From the NCBI GenBank assembly GCA_029555925.1, contig JAKPQU010000588.1, positions 1-54,591 on the forward strand: a stretch of DNA of 54,591 bases, written 5' to 3'. Below are positions 25,117 to 34,106 of this stretch, in pieces; positions within the stretch are counted from its first letter, which is position 1; each line of letters opens with the position of its first letter. The notes beneath the pieces were generated by a model. The model saw only the letters and a list, made by a program, of their open reading frames with translations, was not told the DNA's origin and made no database searches. A program made the translations under genes and the position numbers. This stretch comes from Bacillota bacterium (lineage in GTDB: Bacteria; Eremiobacterota; SpSt-956; JAKJGF01).

Positions 25117-25151
25117 TGTGATGCGTGACGCGTGACGCGTGACGCGTGACC
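25117..25151. repeat. heptad array (GTGACGC class)
   Basis: GTGATGC GTGACGC GTGACGC GTGACGC GTGACC, five almost perfect units between divergent genes. Confidence 0.9.
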
Positions 25152-25179
25152 TATCAAGAGTTTCCGAAAGGAGGTTTTG

Positions 25180-25257
25180 GTGGCAGGTTTTAAAGTGTTC
25201 CGACTTAAAACTCCACATAAAAAATGTCTAAAAAATTTATACCAACACTGGTTATAG
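25180..25257 (+). CDS. possible 25-codon leader peptide overlapping the tubulin-like gene
   Basis: GTG at 25180 has an excellent ribosome site (AAAGGAGG, 25167-25174). It opens a 25-codon frame, VAGFKVFRLKTPHKK then CLKNLYQHWL, ending in TAG at 25255-25257. The frame overlaps the first 11 codons of the tubulin-like gene, whose own ATG (25224) has no ribosome site. The shift from this frame into the tubulin frame would happen at an A6 run (25219-25224). It may be a coupling leader, a frameshift-made N-terminal extension, or chance. Confidence 0.4.
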   Translation: MAGFKVFRLKTPHKKCLKNLYQHWL

Positions 25258-27974
25258 GTCTGGGAGGCACAGGTCACCGTGCTGTAGTAAAACTTAAACG
25301 ATTGATGCAGAAAAACGGTCTGGGAGAACTTCCTGTAATAAAATATCTTGTATTTGATTGTGATACCGATGAAGTTATAGGCTCTATGTCTGCTGCAGAG
25401 ATGGAACCGAACGAATTTTTCCATATCACTGTAAAGAATGCTGCTGCTATAATCCGGGAAGCTCATCCGGGAGGAGCACAACCTCTTATAGGTAAATGGA
25501 TACCAAAGGATTTCACTCCAAATGATATAAAAGACGGAGCAGGACAGATAAGACCTTCAGGAAGGCTTTCTGTATTCTGGAACTGTCAGATTATAATTTC
25601 AGCCATAGCCCAGGCTTTAAATCAGGTTACCCAGATAGGGAATGAAAAACGTATGAAGGATCTGGGATTTGAACTTACAAGAAATGATGTAATAGATGTA
25701 TATATAGTGTCTTCCGTATGCGGAGGAACAGGAAGCGGAACATTTCTCGATATTGCCTATCTTACAAGACAGGCATGTCTTAATGCAGGAGTATCCAAAA
25801 TAAATTCTACAGGTATTATGGTCATGGCCGGAGCATGGACAAGCGGCACAAGACCTGTAGGTATGGAAGCAAATGCCTATGCGGCATTGAAAGAACTGGA
25901 TTATTTCATGGACAAGAAAACCACTTTTTCCTGCCATTATCCGTCACTGCCACCTGTTACTACAAAAGAAAAACCTTTTGACATATGCTATCTTGTAGAT
26001 TCTATAAATGCAAACGGCAGAAAACTGGCAGATATTGAAGAAGTCACAGAAATGATCAGTGATGCAGCTTTCCTCATGATAGGAACACAGGTAGGTAAAA
26101 GCCTTGCCAGTCCTTTCGATAATATAAAACCTGTTCTTACAAATTATGAACAGGGTAAAAATACTGCCTACAGCGGTCTCGGAACATCTGCCATAGAATA
26201 TCCGACAGAAAGAATTTTAAAAATAAATGCTTTCAAACTGGGTCAGGACATAATAGAAAATCTTCTTATGAAGGATAAAGACTGGTTAAAACAGAGTGAT
26301 AACCTTGCAGATACGTTTATAAATAAAAATCAGCTTGACGAGGAAAATTCCGATCAACTTATAGACAGAATTATACTTAAGCCTGACGGTTCCAGGATTA
26401 ATATTATTATAAGCCCGAACAGATATGATGAAATAAGTGATAAGGAATTAAGCCAGAAAATCTTAAATGACGGGCAATATTATGAAACACAGGCCATGTC
26501 ACAGATTGAAGGCATAATGAAAACAAATGAGACACAGATTTCGGACGCAACTCTGAATGCCCTTAACGAAGAAATTATAAGAATCTTAAATGATCCTGCC
26601 CTAGGTGTGGAAGTGGCCTGCAGATGTCTTGAACATCTGAAAGGTGATTTCGACCGTTATACGGAAATGATGAAACAGGAAAAACAGTCTATTGATATGC
26701 AGGTTGAGCAGCTCAGATCGAAAATACGTAATGGCCAGAATGAACTGGAAACTGTTATAAAAAGCTGGAATCTCATAGGTAAAAAAGGAAGAATAAGAGA
26801 GAGTCGTGACAGCCTTGTAAGGGGTGTGCAGGCTCTTCTGAACAACATAATAGATGAAAGAAGAAGAACGATAGCAATAACGATTTATTCAAATCTCCAG
26901 AGTGCCATATCTCAGCTGAGAAGCAGAATAGATAAAGTAAAGAACCAGCTGGATATGGTCTGTCAGGATATAAGAGCGAAATATAAAAACCAGCTTTCAA
27001 TAAAAGAAAGAAAAGGCGTACTTGTTACAAGTATTATTGAAGATAACGGCATAGTGGCTCTTTACGATGAATATATAAAAGACATTGCCAAAGAAAAAGC
27101 TACTTTTCTTTCCCAGTATGGCCCTCTGGTAAAGTTTGAAAATTCATCTATTGATGAAATAATAGGGAAAGTCATAGAATATGCAAAGGAAAGATTCAGA
27201 CTGATTTTAGGACAATCTATAGATGATTTTATTGCTGCCAATAAGGATAAGGTCAATATACCTTCAATGGTAGACGATATAATATTTAAAGCAGCACCTT
27301 ACTGGAATTATAATCCTGCCATGCTTCAGCATGGAGGTAATGTCAAACAGATAGTCGTTCTCGGTGTGGAAGACAGAGAAAAATCAATGGTTGTCCAGGA
27401 ATTTAAAGGAAGACCCTTCGGTGCGGAAGAGGATAATGTATCTTCTACAGGGGATAAGAACAGGATAACCATATTAAATACGGTTCATGGCCTTCCTCTT
27501 TTTGCAATTTCTCAGATGCAGAACTACCGATACAGTTATGATCAGGTAAGAGAAAGCGGAGCAAAACCTCTCCATATAGCAGAAGATTTTGCATCATTCC
27601 CGTCCATAGAACCGGGAGAGGATACGGGACTTCTTAACTTTGCCCTTGCATGTGCCTTCAATTTCATTATACAATCAGGGGCAAATTATGTTTATAAACT
27701 TGAAGATGAACTTGCCGAACCTGTTATGCTCGGAAAAGGCAGAGAAAAATCTGCTGTTGCTTACGGAACCAGAAAGGATCTCACAGGAGACACTACAACC
27801 AGAATAGAAAAGAAAATGGTTGCAGAAGGTGTTAATTCTATAATAACAGGACTTCAAAAATATTATGATGATAATTTAAAAATAGCCATGGAACAGCCGT
27901 CAACCGGCTACAAGGAACATTTAAAAAAGGAGCTCAGGGATATTAAAACCTATATTGATGAATTACAGCAGTAA
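25224..27974 (+). CDS. tubulin/FtsZ-like GTPase (Tubulin_2 type)
   Basis: 916 residues. The N-terminus IPTLVIGLGGTGHRAV has the Rossmann-like glycine turn. The tubulin/FtsZ signature CGGTGSGTF is at 166-174, so GTP binding is likely. Such large tubulin-like proteins occur widely in bacteria but their role is not settled. A long coiled-coil region (about 490-600; MKQEKQSIDMQVEQLRSKIR) separates the GTPase part from a C-terminal region of unknown fold. The listed ATG lacks a ribosome site, and a leader frame with a perfect site overlaps it. The next gene overlaps its last codons, so the two are likely co-translated. No membrane segment is seen. Confidence 0.88.
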   Translation: MSKKFIPTLVIGLGGTGHRAVVKLKRLMQKNGLGELPVIKYLVFDCDTDEVIGSMSAAEMEPNEFFHITVKNAAAIIREAHPGGAQPLIGKWIPKDFTPNDIKDGAGQIRPSGRLSVFWNCQIIISAIAQALNQVTQIGNEKRMKDLGFELTRNDVIDVYIVSSVCGGTGSGTFLDIAYLTRQACLNAGVSKINSTGIMVMAGAWTSGTRPVGMEANAYAALKELDYFMDKKTTFSCHYPSLPPVTTKEKPFDICYLVDSINANGRKLADIEEVTEMISDAAFLMIGTQVGKSLASPFDNIKPVLTNYEQGKNTAYSGLGTSAIEYPTERILKINAFKLGQDIIENLLMKDKDWLKQSDNLADTFINKNQLDEENSDQLIDRIILKPDGSRINIIISPNRYDEISDKELSQKILNDGQYYETQAMSQIEGIMKTNETQISDATLNALNEEIIRILNDPALGVEVACRCLEHLKGDFDRYTEMMKQEKQSIDMQVEQLRSKIRNGQNELETVIKSWNLIGKKGRIRESRDSLVRGVQALLNNIIDERRRTIAITIYSNLQSAISQLRSRIDKVKNQLDMVCQDIRAKYKNQLSIKERKGVLVTSIIEDNGIVALYDEYIKDIAKEKATFLSQYGPLVKFENSSIDEIIGKVIEYAKERFRLILGQSIDDFIAANKDKVNIPSMVDDIIFKAAPYWNYNPAMLQHGGNVKQIVVLGVEDREKSMVVQEFKGRPFGAEEDNVSSTGDKNRITILNTVHGLPLFAISQMQNYRYSYDQVRESGAKPLHIAEDFASFPSIEPGEDTGLLNFALACAFNFIIQSGANYVYKLEDELAEPVMLGKGREKSAVAYGTRKDLTGDTTTRIEKKMVAEGVNSIITGLQKYYDDNLKIAMEQPSTGYKEHLKKELRDIKTYIDELQQ

Positions 27975-28977
27975 AACGGCAGCATTTATTTTATTTTTAT
28001 TTATATGGTTCACATCTGTTTCACTGGCAGAAGAAGTAGAAAATACTAAAGGTTATTATAGCTTTCAGATACCTCAGGGCTGGCGAAAAATAGATTATGA
28101 TCCCATAATAGTAGCCTGTCCGACAAACGGGAAGGGGTATTATTTCAGAATAGATTACGTGGATTTCTCCAGTAAAGAAGAAGCAGACTTTAAGGATGTA
28201 CCGAAATTATTTTCCGGAGCCTACAATTTTATTCTTACGGAAAAAGGAGATTTACCAGCAAAATCTCTTGAAAGTTTTGCAGCAGAAAAAGGTATATTTC
28301 TGAAGGGTCATTTCAGCTCACCGGAAGGAGAAATTAATGTAGAAGAAATCTATCTCAGGAAAGGTAAAAGGATTTACAGGTTATATTCTGTAATCCCTGC
28401 AGGGGAATATGAAACATTGAACCAGCAGATAAACATGTTAATATCCAGTGTAAAGCTTCAGGTCATACCTGACAATGTGGCCACGTCACCTTCTCCGTCT
28501 CCTGCAAAAGATCCGGAAAATCTTCAGGGTGTGGAAGTTATAACACCTGAAGACGGGGTAAATATAGCTCTTAAAGACCTGGGAGCCTATGTAGAAGGTG
28601 CCAGAGACGATCTGGGCAACATCAGTGCAATGCTTGACGGACAATCTACAAGTTATTCTTCTTATTACGGTTTTACCTATGCTCTTTTAAATGAACCCAT
28701 GACAGTAGTACTTGACAAATGCTATCTAATAAATAAAATAGATATACTCTTCTGGGATTTATCCAGCAGTTATTATCAGTTTAAGATAGAAACTTCTGTA
28801 AATAAAAAGGACTGGGAACTTCTTCTTGACAGAAGTTATGGTCAATGGTACAGCTGGCAGTATATAAATTTCCCTCCCAGACCGGTAAAATATATAAGAA
28901 TAAATTGCAGTTATAACTCCGATTACAGCGGTAATTATAAAATCGTAGAGTTAGTGGCATATTTAGTAAAAAAGTGA
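27958..28977 (+). CDS. secreted protein with F5/8-type C (discoidin) domain
   Basis: 339 residues from ATG 27958 (TTG one codon upstream is possible), overlapping the tubulin-like gene by 17 bases. The signal peptide ends near SVSLA-EE. The first domain (~30-165: YYSFQIPQGWRKIDYDP) resembles PsbP/DUF1795-like lipocalin-sized folds. A Ser/Pro linker follows, then a galactose-binding beta-jellyroll of the F5/8 C type (~205-339: SAMLDGQSTSYSS, ETSVNKKDWELLLD, PVKYIRINCSY). It probably binds glycans or the cell surface. Overlap with a cytoplasmic GTPase gene is unusual. The stop TGA opens a GTGAAGGGTGAG array. Confidence 0.82.
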   Translation: MNYSSKTAAFILFLFIWFTSVSLAEEVENTKGYYSFQIPQGWRKIDYDPIIVACPTNGKGYYFRIDYVDFSSKEEADFKDVPKLFSGAYNFILTEKGDLPAKSLESFAAEKGIFLKGHFSSPEGEINVEEIYLRKGKRIYRLYSVIPAGEYETLNQQINMLISSVKLQVIPDNVATSPSPSPAKDPENLQGVEVITPEDGVNIALKDLGAYVEGARDDLGNISAMLDGQSTSYSSYYGFTYALLNEPMTVVLDKCYLINKIDILFWDLSSSYYQFKIETSVNKKDWELLLDRSYGQWYSWQYINFPPRPVKYIRINCSYNSDYSGNYKIVELVAYLVKK

Positions 28978-29028
28978 AGGGTGAGCAGCACAACTCACGC
29001 ATCACGCATCACGTTTCACGTCTCACGA
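28973..29028. repeat. mixed heptad array
   Basis: GTGAAGG GTGAGCA begins at the stop codon, followed by CTCACGC ATCACGC ATCACGT TTCACGT CTCACGA. It ends just before the greA ribosome site. Confidence 0.85.
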
Positions 29029-29048
29029 ATTAATTAGGAGGTAAAAAA

Positions 29049-29525
29049 ATGGCAGAAACACAGACAAAACTTACAAAAAAAGGTTATGAAGAACTTAAAA
29101 GAAGACTTCATTATTTAAAAGCTGTCCAGAGACCTGAAGTTGCACAGCGTATAAGACAGGCAAAGGAATTCGGTGAAATAGGGGAAAACTCCGAATACGA
29201 AGATGCAAAACTTGAACAGGCCTTTGTAGAAGGCGAAATTATGAATCTGGAAAAAATGCTGCAAAATGCTATTATAATTGACGAAAGTGAATTACCACAG
29301 GGTGTAGTAAGTATTGGTTCAACCGTAAAAATACGTGAAAAAGGAAAAGAACAAATAGAAACTTATAAAATAGTAAGCCCTGCAGAATGTGATCCGAGAA
29401 ACGGAAAGATTTCAAATGAATCGCTGGTAGGAACAAAATTGATGGACTCACGGGCAGGTGAAACAATAAAAGTAGATGCACCTGTAGGTACACTGGAATA
29501 TGAAATACTGGAAATTTTGAATTGA
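29049..29525 (+). CDS. greA: transcription elongation factor GreA
   Basis: 158 residues, the family's exact usual length. The N-terminal coiled coil (KLTKKGYEELKRRLHYLKAVQRPEVAQRI in part) carries the acidic tip region GEIGENSEYEDAK that reaches the RNA polymerase active site. The C-terminal FKBP-like domain (~85-158) ends LEYEILEI. It rescues backtracked polymerase by stimulating transcript cleavage. TTAGGAGGT precedes ATG. It lies just before lysS, a common bacterial order. Confidence 0.97.
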   Translation: MAETQTKLTKKGYEELKRRLHYLKAVQRPEVAQRIRQAKEFGEIGENSEYEDAKLEQAFVEGEIMNLEKMLQNAIIIDESELPQGVVSIGSTVKIREKGKEQIETYKIVSPAECDPRNGKISNESLVGTKLMDSRAGETIKVDAPVGTLEYEILEILN

Positions 29526-29529
29526 TTTT

Positions 29530-29612
29530 TAGTGGTCAGCAGGTCAGCGGGTCAGCGGTCAGCCGATTAGCAAAAAATGCCGAAATGCCGAAATGCTGAA
29601 ATGCCAAAATAA
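29530..29612. repeat. heptad/octad arrays
   Basis: GGTCAGC AGGTCAGCG GGTCAGC GGTCAGC, then AAATGCCG AAATGCCG AAATGCTG AAATGCC (period 8). Two unrelated short tandem arrays lie side by side between greA and lysS. Confidence 0.8.
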
Positions 29613-29624
29613 GGAGAAATAGTT

Positions 29625-31103
<1,479 letters not shown>

Positions 31104-31105
31104 GA

Positions 31106-31142
31106 ATCGTTACGCGTGACGCGTAACGCGTGACGCGTGACG
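31106..31142. repeat. heptad array forming a perfect hairpin
   Basis: CGTTACGCG TGA CGCGTAACG gives a 9-base perfect stem, followed by two more units. It is the only sequence between the convergent lysS and PQQ-propeller genes. Confidence 0.88.
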
Positions 31143-31147
31143 TTCCT

Positions 31148-32314
31148 CTACCCTATAGCATAAACATATTTATCGCTTGATCCCACATAAATAGTTCCGT
31201 CAGAATCCAGACTGGGAGAAGAATCTATGGAACCGCCTGTTTTAAATTTCCATTGAAGCTGTCCGTCAGATCTTAAAGCGTAAAGATATCCGTCCCAGGA
31301 GCCGAAATATACAAAGCCTTCACTGTCAATCACAGGTGAAGAGATTATAGAATCTCCTGTTTTAAAACTCCATCTGAGCATGCCTTCACTGTTTATGGAA
31401 TAAAAATAATTATCGCAGGAACCAAAATATATATTTCCGTCTTTTCCTATAGCAGGAGAAGAGACTATTTCCTTTCCTGTTCTCACACCCCATCGAAAGG
31501 TTCCGTCGGGATTTATGGCATAAAGAGCGGAGTCTCCGCTGCCTACATAAATAGAACCGTCTTCTCCTATAGCAGGAGAAGATGAAATAAAATTATCTGT
31601 TCTGAATTTCCATTTTAGCTGTCCATCTCTTGAAATAGCATAAAGATAGGGATTACCGCTTCCCACATAGATAGTTCCGTCTTTTCCTATGGCAGGAGAG
31701 GATTCTATAAGGTTTCCTGTTCCGAATTTCCATTTAAGAGTTCCGTCAGGATTTATGGCATAAAGAGAAAAATCAAGAGAACCTATATGAATGGTTCCGT
31801 CCGCACCGACAGCATAAAGATGTTCGTTCCATGAACCTATATAAATTGTTCCGTCATCATCTATAGAGTTGGAAGAAGTAATGCTTTTACCTATAAAATA
31901 TTTCCATTTAAGAGTTCCGTCAGGATTTATGGCATAGAGATGTTTATCCTTGGATCCGAAATATATGGTACCTGATTTTGTGATTGAAGGAGTAGATGTT
32001 ATATAGCCTCCTGTAATGAATCTCCATTTCATCTTTCCTCTTTTATTATCCAGTGCATAGAGGTGTTTATCCCATGAACCGAAATAAAGGGTGCTATCAG
32101 GTCCTATTACGAGACTAGAAGAAATATTATCCTTAACTCTGAATTTCCACTTGAGCTTTCTTCCTCTCTGGGGTCTTGAATATACACTGAGGCCGGTATT
32201 CTGAAGATTACCACGAAATTTTGGCCACGGAGTCTGTGCCAGAGCATTACTTCCTGAAGTACCTTTCTGGGGATAAAATACAAGTTCTGCTTTCTCCTTT
32301 TTACGCCAGAACAT
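31148..32314 (-). CDS. PQQ-like beta-propeller protein
   Basis: 388 residues from ATG 32314 (GGAGG 9 bases upstream, inside the end of the acetyltransferase gene). A longer frame to 32368 is unlikely. After WPKFRGNLQNTG come about eight ~40-residue blades with the pattern LKWKF-x-TG-x-I-x-SSPAIG-x-DGTIYVGS-x-D-x-x-LYAI. The third blade carries an extra 18-residue half unit (GTIYIGSWNEHLYAVGAD followed at once by GTIHIGS). No signal peptide is seen, unlike many PQQ-repeat proteins. The first residues (MFWRKKEKAELV) are basic. It probably serves as a protein-binding platform rather than a dehydrogenase, since no quinoprotein active-site motif is seen. Confidence 0.88.
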   Translation of the reverse strand: MFWRKKEKAELVFYPQKGTSGSNALAQTPWPKFRGNLQNTGLSVYSRPQRGRKLKWKFRVKDNISSSLVIGPDSTLYFGSWDKHLYALDNKRGKMKWRFITGGYITSTPSITKSGTIYFGSKDKHLYAINPDGTLKWKYFIGKSITSSNSIDDDGTIYIGSWNEHLYAVGADGTIHIGSLDFSLYAINPDGTLKWKFGTGNLIESSPAIGKDGTIYVGSGNPYLYAISRDGQLKWKFRTDNFISSSPAIGEDGSIYVGSGDSALYAINPDGTFRWGVRTGKEIVSSPAIGKDGNIYFGSCDNYFYSINSEGMLRWSFKTGDSIISSPVIDSEGFVYFGSWDGYLYALRSDGQLQWKFKTGGSIDSSPSLDSDGTIYVGSSDKYVYAIG

Positions 32315-32834
32315 TTTTATATTCCTCCATAAGTAAAGCCATAATATGCTGATCATAATATGTTCCATCTACCAGCAGCTTTTTTCTGAGACATCCTTCT
32401 ACTTTAAAGCCGCATTTTTCATAGCATTTTATGGCTCTTTTATTATATTCTGCCACATACACTTCAATCCTTCTCAATGAAAGTTCATTAAAAGCAAAAT
32501 CAATTAAAGTCAGTACAGCATCTGTTCCATAACCTTTGTGCCAGTATTGCTTTTCACCTATCATTATAATAATAGAAGCAGAACCTTCCCTCCACCTTAT
32601 ATCATAGAGATCTATCGTACCTATTGTTTTTTTATCGAAAGCATGGATAATAAAAAATTCTTTTGTTTTATCAAAAATACTGTTATTATAGTAGATTTCT
32701 ACATCATCAAAGGAAGGAGGGAAAGGATGAATATTTAAGAGGCTGTGTATTTCAGGATCATTCCACCAGAACCAGATTCTTGGATAATCTTCCTTTTCGG
32801 GACGTCTGAGACAGGTTTTTTTACCGAATAACAT
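32301..32834 (-). CDS. GNAT acetyltransferase (RimJ/RimL-like)
   Basis: 177 residues with the GNAT order. The substrate region is N-terminal. The acetyl-CoA loop KQYWHKGYGTDAV lies near 95-107, then LRRIEVYVAEYNKRAIKCYEKCGF (~125-148) and EGCLRKKLLVDGTYYDQHIM. It resembles RimJ/RimL and SpeG types, which acetylate N-termini or small amines; the actual substrate is unknown. Its last codons contain the ribosome site and start of the PQQ-propeller gene (14-base overlap), so the two are translated together. AAGGATGG precedes ATG. Confidence 0.88.
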   Translation of the reverse strand: MLFGKKTCLRRPEKEDYPRIWFWWNDPEIHSLLNIHPFPPSFDDVEIYYNNSIFDKTKEFFIIHAFDKKTIGTIDLYDIRWREGSASIIIMIGEKQYWHKGYGTDAVLTLIDFAFNELSLRRIEVYVAEYNKRAIKCYEKCGFKVEGCLRKKLLVDGTYYDQHIMALLMEEYKNVLA

Positions 32835-32861
32835 AGATGGCCATCCTTTATAGTTACTGAG

Positions 32862-33004
32862 CTAAGTACCGCTCAAGGTAAAAAGGTATCCAAAAAAATT
32901 ATGTATCATATTTATACATAACGTTTTTGCTCCCGTCACGCGTTACGCGTTACGCGTCACGATATATAAGATTTTGGTTACGAATTTACCTGTTACGGTA
33001 CTAA
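32862..33004. repeat. E1 ends around an E3-like heptad core
   Basis: Left CTAAGTACCGCTCAAGGTAA and right TTTACCTGTTACGGTACTAAG match the E1 tips. The usual E1 centre is replaced by TTTATACATAACGTTTTTGC, TCCCGTCACGC and further heptads, resembling an E3 interior. It looks like a composite or rearranged element. Confidence 0.7.
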
Positions 33005-33149
33005 GCATAAATAATACATATATGCTTGCGTGACGCGTAACGGATTTATAGTGTATTTCATAACTTATTAGAATATAAGTCGTCGTGACGCGTAACGGGT
33101 TTAATCCCTGCGCATCACGCATTACACATAACGAATATATTATACTATA
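33005..33149. repeat. E3 fragment followed by truncated E2 (reverse)
   Basis: GCATAAATAATACATATATG (E3 tip), then heptads, then TATAGTGTATTTCATAACTT (E2 tip at 33047) with the E2 core CGTGACGCGTAACGGGTTTA. The inner right arm of E2 is missing, and the segment ends near TATTATACTATA. Together with 32862-33004 it fills most of the 456-base divergent gap. Confidence 0.65.
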
Positions 33150-33238
33150 GACACATTTATAATTCATCATCTTATAATAAATTTTCCAAACAATGTTACA
33201 AAAATTTAACACTATGTTAACAAATTTTCTATTAAATA

Positions 33239-33247
33239 TGATATAAT
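33239..33247 (+). promoter_or_regulatory. extended -10 promoter for the small unknown gene
   Basis: TGATATAAT. A TTAACA at 33217-33222, inside the palindrome-like ATGTTAACAAA, could serve as a -35 box with a 19-base gap or as an operator. Confidence 0.55.
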
Positions 33248-33290
33248 TAAACCAGGTAATTTTGAAAAAATTAAGTCAGGGGGGAGAGAT

Positions 33291-33653
33291 ATGGCCCAGA
33301 GAAGACAAAATGATGATGGATTAGCTGCCATTAATGCTGTATCAGCAAGAAGGAAAAAACCGGGCATTACTCTTGGCACAAGGGTAGATACAATTCATGG
33401 CAAAAAAATGACAGAAATCTCACGTAAGGGACAGGCACAGGGACTTCATGGACAGGAAAAATCGGTCTGGCTAAAAGATCGTGTTACCCTGAGTGTCGAA
33501 GCACAGTTATTATTGATGGAAATGAGAAGAACCAGCCCTGTTGACCTGGAAAATATGGAATATACCAACAGGATAGATAATCTGGAAGTAAAATCAAATA
33601 TTCATGTCCAGATACTTCCATTTGGCGCATATCGTCTCTGTTTTAAAGGTTAA
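33291..33653 (+). CDS. small basic protein of unknown function
   Basis: 120 residues, rich in Arg, Lys, Gln and Asn in the first half (MAQRRQNDDGLAAINAVSAR), with no signal peptide or membrane segment. The second half (LKDRVTLSVEAQLLL, then NRIDNLEVKSNI, then AYRLCFKG) faintly recalls the C-terminal pattern of FlgM-type anti-sigma factors, but I would not call it that. It has a strong GGGGGGAGAG ribosome site, its own promoter and its own terminator, so it is a separate well-expressed unit. Confidence 0.75.
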   Translation: MAQRRQNDDGLAAINAVSARRKKPGITLGTRVDTIHGKKMTEISRKGQAQGLHGQEKSVWLKDRVTLSVEAQLLLMEMRRTSPVDLENMEYTNRIDNLEVKSNIHVQILPFGAYRLCFKG

Positions 33654-33721
33654 TTAAACTGATAATATAATTAATTAATATATGTTTGCACTGTTCAGTG
33701 TAAATAAAGTTGTTTGATTTT

Positions 33722-33746
33722 ATAAAAAAGCCGAAAGGTTTTTTTA
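33722..33746 (+). terminator. rho-independent terminator
   Basis: AAAAAAGCC, loop GAAA, GGTTTTTTT. It lies ~70 bases after the small unknown gene. Confidence 0.85.
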
Positions 33747-33773
33747 TTTTTATAAGGAATTTTTATATGGTTG

Positions 33774-33826
33774 AGAGTTTAGAGTTGAGAGTTTAGAATT
33801 GAGGGTTTAGAGTTGAAAACTATTTT
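33774..33826. repeat. heptad array (GAGTTTA class)
   Basis: GAGAGTTTA GAGTTGA GAGTTTA GAATTGA GGGTTTA GAGTTGA in period 7. Related CCTTAAA/CCTGAAA units follow to 33868. Confidence 0.85.
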
Positions 33827-33868
33827 TCATGGCTGAACACCTTAAACTATAAACCTGAAACCTTAAAC

Positions 33869-34085
33869 CTTGGTACCGTAACAGGTCAAATGGTATCCGT
33901 AAAAACCTTCTGCCTGGCGGGCTCTGGAGAAGAAAAATTAGTTTTTTCTATAGTATTAAAAATTAAATAAGGGCTAATTTATTGTCTGTAAAACAAATTA
34001 TATAAGGCAATTTATTTTTCTTCGTAAGAGCCTGTCAGGCAGAAGCTGATAAAAGGGTTATTAATTTATATGGAGCGGTACTTAG
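33869..34085. repeat. E1 palindromic element, complete copy
   Basis: 217 bases from CTTGGTACCGTAACAGGTCA to ATGGAGCGGTACTTAG, with the arms CTTCTGCCTGGCGGGCTC and GAGCCTGTCAGGCAGAAG. It occupies the second half of the 453-base gap and ends ~20 bases before the cNMP-binding gene, so that gene's promoter must lie in or before the element. Confidence 0.88.
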
Positions 34086-34106
34086 TCACTGAAAGGTAAT
34101 AACTAT

